64,000 nt of DNA from an uncultured Anaerolineae bacterium (GTDB taxonomy: Bacteria > Chloroflexota > Anaerolineae > J036 > Brachytrichaceae): positions 85,468-149,467 of the forward strand of contig CALHLE010000046.1 of NCBI GenBank assembly GCA_938034415.1, given 5' to 3'. The translations under genes were made by a program, and so were the position numbers. The notes under the pieces are model-generated. The model was not told where the DNA came from. It did not search any database and worked only from the letters and a program-made list of their open reading frames with translations. This document shows positions 57,828 through 64,000 of the stretch, one piece after another (position 1 is the first letter of the stretch; each line of letters opens with the position of its first letter).

Positions 57828-59909
57828 ATGCCTAAGAACTTGTGGAACGACCATGACGCGGCGGGGCTAAGCCCGCTTGACCTGCTCGCCTATCGCTCGC
57901 GGTTGCTGGCCGCCGACCGCAGCATCGTCAACATCTTCGGCGGCAACACATCCGTCAAAACTGTCGAGCGCGATCACCTAGGGCGCGAAGTCAATGTGCT
58001 GTGGGTGAAAGGCAGCGGCGCCGACATGGCGACGTGCACCGGCAAAGACTTCGCCGGCCTAAAGCTCGACGAGATATTACCGCTGATGGCGCGCGAGGCC
58101 ATGAGCGACGAAGAGATGGTCGCCTACCTCACCCGTTGCCAGTTCGAGCCGAACCGCCCACGCCAATCCATCGAGACGCTGCTGCACGCCTTCACGCCGC
58201 ATCCGCACGTAGATCACACCCACCCCGACGCGATCATCGCTCTTGCCTGCGCCGAACGCGGCGAAGCCGCTGCGCGCGAGGTTTTCGGCGACGCCATGGT
58301 CTGGGCGCCCTACATCCGGCCCGGCTTCGCCCTGAGCAAGCAAATTGGCCTGCTGCTGCGCGCGCATCCGCAAGCCACCTGCGTCATCATGGGCAAGCAC
58401 GGCCTCATCACCTGGGGCGACGACGCCAGGAGCAGTTATCACAGCGCCATCACCCACATCCAGCGCGCCGAGGACGCCCTGCACGAGGCAGAGAAGCGCG
58501 TGTTCGGCTTGTCGAAGATCAACGAGGCGCTGGAGAAGCTCACGCTGGGCATCAGCAAGCACACCCGCGAGATGATCGTCGCAGCCGTGATGCCGACGCT
58601 CCGCGGCGCAGCGACAGCACAACGCAAGGCCATCGTCATCTTCGACGACAGCGAAGACGTGCTGCGCTTTCTGAACCGGCACGACGCGAAGGAACTTTCA
58701 CAAGTCGGCGCTGCGTGCCCCGATCACCTGGTGCATACCAAGCGCGTGCCGCTGTTCGTCGAATGGGACGGCGGAGATGTCGAGCAGCTCAAGCGCGCTT
58801 TGCGGGAAGGCGTGACGCAATACGCCGCGCGCTACGCGGAATACTTCAACCGCTTCAACCGAGACCCCAACGTGAAGATGGCCGATCCGGCGCCGCGCGT
58901 AATCCTGGTGCCTGGCCTCGGCATGTTCAACACCGGCCGCGATGCGGCGCAGGCCGACGTCGCGCGCCAGCTCTACCATCGCGCCATCGCCGTCATGGAG
59001 CTTTGCACGCGCGTAGACCGTTTCACCTCGCTGGATGAGAAGGACTCCTTCGACATCGAGTACTGGCCGCTGGAGTTATACAAGCTCACCCTCCGCCCAC
59101 CCGACCGAGAGCTGGCCGGCCGCGTTGCGTTCATCACCGGCGCGGCCAGCGGCATCGGCCGCGCGACGGCAAAACGGCTGGCGCAGGAAGGCGCGCACGT
59201 TGTGATCGCCGACATCAACCTGGCCGGCGCGCAGGAAGTAGCAGAGGAGATCATCAAATTACACGGCATGAAGCGCGCCACTGCGGTCGCATGCAACGTC
59301 ACCAGCGAGGATGAGGTCAGGGCCGCATTTGCGGCGGCCTGTCGGGAGTACGGCGGCGTGGACATCGTCGTGAACAACGCCGGCATCGCCACCAGCGCGC
59401 CGGTCGAAGAGACCACGCTGGCCGACTGGAACCGCAACATGGACATCCTGGCCACAGGCTACTTCCTGGTGGCGCGCGAAGCCTTCCGCGTGATGAAGCA
59501 GCAGGGCACGGGCGGCTCGATAATCTTTATATGCAGCAAGAACAGCGTGTATGCCGGCAAAAACGCGGCTGCCTACAGCGCCGCCAAGGCCGCTGAACTG
59601 CACCTGGCGCGTTGCCTGGCCGAGGAAGGCGGCGCCAGCGGCATTCGCGTGAACAGCGTGCTGCCCGACGCTGTGCTGCAAGGCAGCGGCATCTGGAACA
59701 GCCAATGGCGCGAGGAACGCGCCAAGAATTACGGCATCAAGCCCGAAGAGCTGGAAGCCTACTACGCCGCGCGCACTGCGCTCAAGGTCAACGTCTTCCC
59801 GGAAGACATCGCCGAAGCGGTGTTGTTCTTCGCCTCCGACCGCTCGCTCAAGACCACCGGCGCAATGCTGACCGTGGACGGCGGCGTGGCGGCAGCTTAC
59901 GGAAGGTAA
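57828..59909 (+). CDS. rhaEW: Bifunctional rhamnulose-1-phosphate aldolase / L-lactaldehyde dehydrogenase
   Basis: A 693-residue fusion. The N-terminal part (about 1-400) is a class II aldolase with zinc-ligand histidines in PHVDHTHPDAI and the GKHGLITWGD segment; it splits L-rhamnulose-1-phosphate into dihydroxyacetone phosphate and L-lactaldehyde. The C-terminal part (about 430-693) is a short-chain dehydrogenase with FITGAASGIGRATAKRL, NNAGIATSAP and the catalytic YSAAKAAE, oxidising lactaldehyde with NAD+. This architecture is known from Chloroflexus and some Bacillus. The ATG at 57828 starts MPKNLWND, the family N-terminus. It is followed by the AroE-like gene after 17 nt. Confidence 0.9.
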   Translation: MPKNLWNDHDAAGLSPLDLLAYRSRLLAADRSIVNIFGGNTSVKTVERDHLGREVNVLWVKGSGADMATCTGKDFAGLKLDEILPLMAREAMSDEEMVAYLTRCQFEPNRPRQSIETLLHAFTPHPHVDHTHPDAIIALACAERGEAAAREVFGDAMVWAPYIRPGFALSKQIGLLLRAHPQATCVIMGKHGLITWGDDARSSYHSAITHIQRAEDALHEAEKRVFGLSKINEALEKLTLGISKHTREMIVAAVMPTLRGAATAQRKAIVIFDDSEDVLRFLNRHDAKELSQVGAACPDHLVHTKRVPLFVEWDGGDVEQLKRALREGVTQYAARYAEYFNRFNRDPNVKMADPAPRVILVPGLGMFNTGRDAAQADVARQLYHRAIAVMELCTRVDRFTSLDEKDSFDIEYWPLELYKLTLRPPDRELAGRVAFITGAASGIGRATAKRLAQEGAHVVIADINLAGAQEVAEEIIKLHGMKRATAVACNVTSEDEVRAAFAAACREYGGVDIVVNNAGIATSAPVEETTLADWNRNMDILATGYFLVAREAFRVMKQQGTGGSIIFICSKNSVYAGKNAAAYSAAKAAELHLARCLAEEGGASGIRVNSVLPDAVLQGSGIWNSQWREERAKNYGIKPEELEAYYAARTALKVNVFPEDIAEAVLFFASDRSLKTTGAMLTVDGGVAAAYGR

Positions 59910-59926
59910 TCATCTCTTCCAGCCTC

Positions 59927-60781
59927 ATGACCACCAACTACCGTCACGAGATCGTCGGCGTGTTTGGCGACCCGGTGGACGAGAATCCCACCATCCTGAT
60001 GTTCGAGGCCGCCTTCAAAGCCAAGGGGCTGCGCTGGCGTTACCAGAACTTCCACGTGCGCGCAGAAGACCTGGGCGCAGCCATGGCCGGCCTGCGCGCG
60101 ATGCGCTTTCGCGGCATCAATCTGACCATCCCGCACAAGGTCGAGGCGGTGCGCTACCTCGACCGCATCACGCCGGAAGCCGCGCTCATCGGCGCGGTGA
60201 ACACCGTCGCGCGCGACGGCGACATGTTGATCGGCGCGAACACAGACGGCAAGGGCTTCCTCATGGCGCTCAAACTCAACGCCAACTTCAACCCCGACGG
60301 CAAGCGCGTTGTGGTGCTTGGCGCGGGCGGTGCCGCCCGCGCGATCGCCGTCGAGCTGGCGTTGGCCGGCGCGCGCCATATCACCATCGTCAACCGCACC
60401 ACGCAGCGCGGCGAAGCGCTCGCCCAACTCATCAACGACAAGACGCCTGCGCAAGCTGAGTTCGCCTGGTGGCTGGGTGACTACACGCTGCCGGAAGACG
60501 CCGACATCGTCGTCAACGCCACCAACATCGGCTTGCATCCGCACATGAACGACAAACCCAACGTGAACATGGACTCGATCAGGCCCAGCATGCTGGTGTG
60601 CGATGTCGTGCCCAATCCACCTCGCACGCGCTTCCTGATCGAAGCGACGGCTAAAGGAGCCAGGACGCTCGATGGGCTAGGCATGCTCGTGTATCAAGGC
60701 GCGATCGCATTCACCATTTGGACCGGTCAGGACGCGCCGGTGGAGGTCATGCGTCAGGCGCTAACAGAAGTCTTCGCGTGA
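59927..60781 (+). CDS. Shikimate dehydrogenase-like enzyme with altered substrate motif
   Basis: A 284-residue member of the AroE family. The catalytic Lys motif LTIPHK, NTDGKGF, the Rossmann turn GAGGAARAIAVEL and the C-terminal LDGLGMLVYQGAIAF are standard. The N-terminal substrate motif, GxPxxHSxSPxxHN in AroE, is changed to GDPVDENPTILMFEAAF, losing the two serines that hold shikimate. It therefore probably oxidises another hydroxy acid or sugar acid. It lies 17 nt after the rhamnulose aldolase gene and 10 nt before the Gfo/Idh/MocA gene, suggesting use in sugar catabolism. Confidence 0.8.
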   Translation: MTTNYRHEIVGVFGDPVDENPTILMFEAAFKAKGLRWRYQNFHVRAEDLGAAMAGLRAMRFRGINLTIPHKVEAVRYLDRITPEAALIGAVNTVARDGDMLIGANTDGKGFLMALKLNANFNPDGKRVVVLGAGGAARAIAVELALAGARHITIVNRTTQRGEALAQLINDKTPAQAEFAWWLGDYTLPEDADIVVNATNIGLHPHMNDKPNVNMDSIRPSMLVCDVVPNPPRTRFLIEATAKGARTLDGLGMLVYQGAIAFTIWTGQDAPVEVMRQALTEVFA

Positions 60782-60791
60782 GCGTGAAACT

Positions 60792-61820
60792 ATGGACACT
60801 CTACGCGCAGTGCTCGTCGGCTGCGGCAATATGAGCCGCGGCTGGTTGCGGACGATCACCACCATCGAAGGATTGGTCATCGCCGGATTAGTAGACCTCG
60901 TTGAGGACGCAGCGCGGGCGCGCAAGGATGAATTCGGGCTGGCGCGCGCCCTCATCGGCGATGACCTCGAGGCGATGCTATCAGCGGTCGAGCCAGACAT
61001 CGTGTTCGACGTGACCGTGCCCGAAGCGCATGCCCAAACTACGCTGACCGCGCTGCGACATGGCTGCCACGTGCTGGGCGAAAAGCCCATGGCGACCTCG
61101 ATGGAAGACGCGCGGCGGATGGTCGAAGCCGCGCAGCGCGCCGGCAAGCTCTACGTCGTCGCGCAAAACCGGCGCTTCACGGCGCCGATTCGTCGCGTCC
61201 GGGAATTCCTGCGCTCCGGCGCCATCGGCGGCCTCACTACGGTCAACTGTGACTTCTACATCGGCGCGCACTTCGGCGGCTTCCGCAATCACATGTCTCA
61301 CGTGCTCCTGCTGGACATGGCCATCCATACCTTCGATCAAGTGCGCTTTTTGACCGGCCTAGACGCCGTGCGCGTCGCCTTCTGCAGAGAATGGAACCCG
61401 CACGGTTCGTGGTATGACCGCGACGCCTCGGCAATCGCCGTGTTCGAGATGGACGACGGCGTGATCTTCACCTATCGCGGCAGTTGGTGCGCCGAAGGGA
61501 TGAACACGAGCTGGGAGGGCGATTGGCGCTTCGTCGGCGCGAACGGCAGCGCAAGGTGGGACGGCGGCGCCGGCTTCTATGCCCAAACGCCGGAAGCGCC
61601 CAACGGTCTGGTTTACAAACAGCGCAACCTGGCGTTGCCTGAGCTAGACGCCAATGACCTGAGCGAGGGGCATGCGAGCGTGATCCGACAATTCGTGCGC
61701 TGCGCGCGCGAAGGCGGCACGCCGGAAACCATCTGCACCGACAACATCAAGAGCCTGGCTATGGTATTCGGGGCCATTGAAGCAGCAACTAGTGGGCGAC
61801 CGATCACCATACAGATTTAA
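60792..61820 (+). CDS. Gfo/Idh/MocA family oxidoreductase
   Basis: A 342-residue NAD(P)-dependent sugar or cyclitol dehydrogenase. The N-terminal Rossmann fold reads AVLVGCGNMSRGW, the family EKP motif is GEKPMATSMEDA, and AQNRRF follows. The C-terminal alpha/beta domain has SHVLLLDMAIHTFDQVRF with the His/Asp pair usual for catalysis. It starts 10 nt after the AroE-like stop. The substrate is unknown; a pyranose or sugar acid is likely from the neighbours. Confidence 0.88.
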   Translation: MDTLRAVLVGCGNMSRGWLRTITTIEGLVIAGLVDLVEDAARARKDEFGLARALIGDDLEAMLSAVEPDIVFDVTVPEAHAQTTLTALRHGCHVLGEKPMATSMEDARRMVEAAQRAGKLYVVAQNRRFTAPIRRVREFLRSGAIGGLTTVNCDFYIGAHFGGFRNHMSHVLLLDMAIHTFDQVRFLTGLDAVRVAFCREWNPHGSWYDRDASAIAVFEMDDGVIFTYRGSWCAEGMNTSWEGDWRFVGANGSARWDGGAGFYAQTPEAPNGLVYKQRNLALPELDANDLSEGHASVIRQFVRCAREGGTPETICTDNIKSLAMVFGAIEAATSGRPITIQI

Positions 61821-61948
61821 CACAACCCATGCACAATATCAGGGCGTGATAAGCTGGCAATTGACCGACCCGGCACACTACAGCGCCGATGTGGATAACA
61901 ACGCAGCCTTGCGTCTAAACCAAGTCAGTTGCCGGCGCCGCTCGACAA

Positions 61949-61966
61949 GCGATTTGCGCAAATCGC
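61949..61966. promoter_or_regulatory. 18-bp perfect palindrome (operator candidate)
   Basis: GCGATTTGCGCAAATCGC is a perfect 18-bp dyad in the 236-nt spacer after the Gfo/Idh/MocA gene and 90 nt before the lipoprotein gene. A possible promoter overlaps it: TTGCGC (61954-61959) with TAAAAC at 16 nt. It looks like a dimeric-regulator site. Nothing else was recognised in this spacer. Confidence 0.5.
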
Positions 61967-62056
61967 AAAGAGGTGTAAAACTATGGCCTAGAACCGCGGC
62001 ACTCTAAGCGGCGGTGGGCCATAAAAGCATAGTTTCAATTCTGGAGGGAACAGCTC

Positions 62057-63052
62057 ATGAAATTCGTAAAGCGTGTCTCGTTATTGATCCCCGCGCTGGC
62101 AATCGCGCTTTCCGCATGCGGCGCACCTGCTGCTGAGGTGGACAGGAATAGCGACTTCTTCCTGGCCCTTCCTCGTATAGAAGTCGCACTCGACGATAAC
62201 GGCACGCCCTCAATTGCGGGCCTGAGTCCAGAACTCCTCAACACACTCACCTTTGGGCAACTCGACCTCAATCAATTCGCAATCGGCAAGGACTGGGTGG
62301 ACTACCTGAAGAGCACTGGCGTCCAGCACATCGAATTGGCCTTCCATGGCAAAGGCGCATTCATCTACGCTAACGGCAAACAACTGCCATCCATTAGGCT
62401 GAGCGAAGAGTCGGTGTCGAACATCGGCGACGTGGCCGAGAGCGTGACGCCCATCTTCGCCCCAGGATTCGAAGGCTACGCCGCGTTGGCGAAGCGATTC
62501 CTGCCTTTGGCCCGCAGCCTGGGTCTGGGCTTGGTGATCCGCGTGCCGAGCACCGGCGCGCCAGAGATTCCGCTGCGCGACCCGAAGGCGCCCGCGCCCG
62601 CTGCGCCCGCGATGCCCGGCGAAGCTTCAGTGCAAGTTCGCGTCGTCATTGACTACGATCAAAACGGCGTGCCATCTGTCGCCGGCATCTCTGCTTCCGA
62701 GCTTGAGCAGATGTTCGGCCTCGACCTGACTACGGTCAAGCTCGATCCGAACTTCGTCCGCGCGTTGATCGATCGCGGCGTGCAGCACGTCTCGATGCGC
62801 AGCGAAGGCGACGGCTTGGCACTGGCCTTCAATGACAAGCCGCTGCCCAACCTCGTGTGCGATCAGAACTGCCTGAAGAACACCTCCGAAGTGTTCGTTG
62901 CGCTCAACACCTATCCGGAGTTCAGCCAGGTCAACACGTTGGTCGAGAAGTTTGGCCCGACGCTGGCAAGCGTGAACGCCGAAATCGCGCTGCGCTTCCC
63001 GCCCGCGCCCGGCGCGCAGAGGATTCCGCTGCCCTTTGCATCGGGTAACTAG
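62057..63052 (+). CDS. Lipoprotein with an internally duplicated domain, function unknown
   Basis: A 331-residue lipoprotein; the lipobox is LSAC (Cys21). Residues 41-173 and 196-325 are two copies of one domain. Matching points are DDNGTPSIAGLS with DQNGVPSVAGIS, STGVQHIELAF with DRGVQHVSMRS, KQLPSI with KPLPNL, and TGAPEIPL with GAQRIPL. They are separated by a Pro/Ala linker (APAPAAPAMPG). The second copy has an added CDQNC pair that could form a disulfide. GGAGGG precedes the start by 8 nt. I know no family for it. It is followed after 30 nt by a coiled-coil membrane protein gene. Confidence 0.6.
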   Translation: MKFVKRVSLLIPALAIALSACGAPAAEVDRNSDFFLALPRIEVALDDNGTPSIAGLSPELLNTLTFGQLDLNQFAIGKDWVDYLKSTGVQHIELAFHGKGAFIYANGKQLPSIRLSEESVSNIGDVAESVTPIFAPGFEGYAALAKRFLPLARSLGLGLVIRVPSTGAPEIPLRDPKAPAPAAPAMPGEASVQVRVVIDYDQNGVPSVAGISASELEQMFGLDLTTVKLDPNFVRALIDRGVQHVSMRSEGDGLALAFNDKPLPNLVCDQNCLKNTSEVFVALNTYPEFSQVNTLVEKFGPTLASVNAEIALRFPPAPGAQRIPLPFASGN

Positions 63053-63082
63053 TCGCATTCGAGGGCAAGAGAGGTTACACCC

Positions 63083-63544
63083 ATGAACGTACCGCGAAGA
63101 TACGGCGGGCTCAGAGTCTTGGGGACGATCTTCATCGTCGCAGGCATCGTTGTGCTCGTCTTAGGGCTGATCGGTGGCTTGGTGTTGCTGACCGGCAACT
63201 TCTGGCCCGGTTACAACCAGGGCTTCAACATGATCGGCTGGGGCCCAGTTATCCTGGGCCTGGCGAACGGTATTCCGCTGATCGCGTTCGGTGCCTTGCT
63301 GCGCCTCCTCACCGATGTCGAGTACAGCTCGCGCGCTGCCATGCAAGTGGCCGAGCAGAGCCGCAAGTCGGCTGAGGCAGCGGTGAAGAACAGCGAGCTG
63401 CTGATGAAGAATACCGAGACGCTGATGCGCAATACCGAGGCAGCCGTTCGCAACACGGAAACGGCGTTGAAGAGCATCGGGAGTGCCCTGGCCCCTGCAG
63501 CCGCCACAGTATCTGGCGCGACAGACGCTCCAAAGACAGAATGA
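63083..63544 (+). CDS. Small membrane protein with heptad-repeat coiled coil
   Basis: A 153-residue protein. Two membrane segments (LGTIFIVAGIVVLVLGLIGG and ILGLANGIPLIAFGALLRLL) are followed by a coiled coil from about 88 to 135. Within it, five 7-residue units repeat: KNSELLM, KNTETLM, RNTEAAV, RNTETAL and KSIGSAL. The repeat is visible also in DNA as 21-bp units. The end is Ala/Thr-rich. It is probably an oligomeric membrane protein with a cytoplasmic coiled coil. It is 30 nt after the lipoprotein gene; the terminator is 100 nt downstream. Confidence 0.6.
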   Translation: MNVPRRYGGLRVLGTIFIVAGIVVLVLGLIGGLVLLTGNFWPGYNQGFNMIGWGPVILGLANGIPLIAFGALLRLLTDVEYSSRAAMQVAEQSRKSAEAAVKNSELLMKNTETLMRNTEAAVRNTETALKSIGSALAPAAATVSGATDAPKTE

Positions 63545-63644
63545 ACAGTGGGAGAAATTCGCCAAGGCTCTTCGGGCAAACTGAGATGCTCTGAACGCTA
63601 CGTTAGAAGCTAGGTAACGGCCAACTCGTAAGCCTGTCGTACCG

Positions 63645-63679
63645 AAACTGGGCGTCCCCAAAGGGACGCCCAGTTTTTT
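63645..63679 (+). terminator. Strong intrinsic terminator
   Basis: An 11-bp perfect stem, CTGGGCGTCCC with GGGACGCCCAG, encloses a CAAA loop and is followed by six T. It ends the lipoprotein/coiled-coil unit and faces the convergent DhaL gene. The surrounding 250-nt spacer shows nothing else. Confidence 0.9.
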
Positions 63680-63795
63680 GCATTTGCGCCGATAAATTCG
63701 GCGTAGTGAAAGCGCAGGCTTTTTGCGCTTACGGCTGGCGCGCCACGTCCAGCGTTCGAGGCGCTGCGCGACATGCGGCGCTAAGCAATCCAGGG

Positions 63796-64000
63796 CTATT
63801 GCGCATTGTCGGGGCCGCTCCACCCGCTCAACGATTCCTCGAGCGTTTTGATGATCAACCAGGCGCTCGTCGCGCCGGCGTCCTGGTAGCCGCGCGCACG
63901 TTCGCCCAGCCGACTGGCCCGGCCACGCTTAGGGACGAGATGCCGAGTATTCTCCACGCCAGCTAGTGCTGCTGCCGTTGCCCGACCGAGACCTTCGCGC
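63796..64000 (-). CDS. dhaL: Dihydroxyacetone kinase subunit DhaL, C-terminal end only
   Basis: The last 68 codons of a gene whose start is beyond the right edge. The minus-strand frame reads LVPKRGRASRLGERARGYQD followed by AGATSAWLIIKTLEESL, which matches the C-terminal GRASYLGERSIGHxDPGA segment of DhaL, the ADP-binding subunit that phosphorylates dihydroxyacetone with PTS or ATP partners. The stop TAG is at 63796-63798. It is convergent with the coiled-coil gene across a terminator. Whether it pairs with DhaK and DhaM lies outside the window. Confidence 0.75.
   Translation of the reverse strand, partial: REGLGRATAAALAGVENTRHLVPKRGRASRLGERARGYQDAGATSAWLIIKTLEESLSGWSGPDNAQ

Noticed and set aside
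61821..62056. Small ORF beginning at 61777 running through the spacer after the Gfo/Idh/MocA gene
   Set aside because: It begins inside the upstream gene in another frame, has no ribosome site and contains the palindrome; no coding pattern seen.
63361..63480. Tandem 21-bp repeats considered as a CRISPR or regulatory array
   Set aside because: Unit length, in-frame placement and coding of a heptad coiled coil explain them; there are no spacers.

Overview
The window is GC-rich, densely coding bacterial chromosome with no gene-free stretch longer than about 250 bases. No phage, transposase, rRNA or CRISPR array is visible. Gene content points to a member of the Chloroflexota, perhaps of the Anaerolineae/Thermofonsia type. 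The signs are Thr-Pro-rich linkers in surface proteins, large PMT-like membrane proteins, a cyanobacterial-type Hox hydrogenase, a fused transaldolase/phosphoglucose isomerase, a one-piece E1 dehydrogenase and a fused rhamnulose-1-phosphate aldolase/lactaldehyde dehydrogenase. This is an inference from gene types; there is no rRNA here to settle it.

Layout. 1-5.8 kb (minus): an aldehyde dehydrogenase cut by the left edge, an alpha-oxoamine synthase, an EF-G-like GTPase and a beta-propeller glycosidase-like protein. 6.0-12.8 kb (plus): a dihydroorotate-dehydrogenase-like flavoprotein gene followed by hoxE, hoxF, hoxU, hoxY, hoxH and the hydrogenase protease gene, a complete bidirectional NAD-linked [NiFe] hydrogenase operon; then a cytochrome P450. 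14.2-16.9 kb (minus): an EEP-family phosphodiesterase and a secreted glycoside hydrolase. 17.0-23.9 kb (minus): rpiB, tal-pgi, gnd, zwf and pgl, an almost complete pentose phosphate pathway in one run, divergent from glgP (24.1-26.3 kb, plus). Glycogen phosphorolysis gives glucose-1-phosphate, so the two units plausibly feed one route to NAD(P)H, and the Hox enzyme could exchange electrons with NAD(H). 26.3-33.9 kb (minus): alpha/beta hydrolases, a PfkB kinase/BtpA pair, two tandem LysM-M23 peptidases and a TIGR03943 membrane protein.

34.0-41.3 kb (plus) is a tight four-gene envelope operon: PMT-like glycosyltransferase, LysM/SdrB surface protein, 940-residue membrane protein and a shortened solute-binding lipoprotein. 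41.4-45.1 kb encodes a 2-oxoacid dehydrogenase E2 and a fused E1. A PH-domain membrane protein and an atypical SDR follow. 47.0-53.9 kb (minus) holds a CrtI-like oxidoreductase, a second E2, a sugar nucleotidyltransferase, gatA, gatC, bactofilin and an FtsB-like protein, with a tRNA-Leu(CAG) just upstream of the last.

54.1-61.8 kb (plus) is a rhamnose-utilisation region: mutarotase, isomerase and fused aldolase/dehydrogenase. It also carries an odd DUF429/uracil-DNA-glycosylase-like pair, a shikimate-dehydrogenase-like enzyme with a rewritten substrate motif, and a Gfo/Idh/MocA oxidoreductase. A duplicated-domain lipoprotein, a heptad-repeat membrane protein, a strong terminator and the C-terminal end of a DhaL gene (minus) close the window.

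The most unusual points are the DHOD-like protein lacking the usual catalytic residue next to hox, the altered AroE homologue and the DUF429-UDG pair inside the rhamnose region, recurrent -10 boxes placed 7-9 nt before start codons (suggesting leaderless mRNAs), and palindromic GC-rich units inserted in frame in protein linkers.
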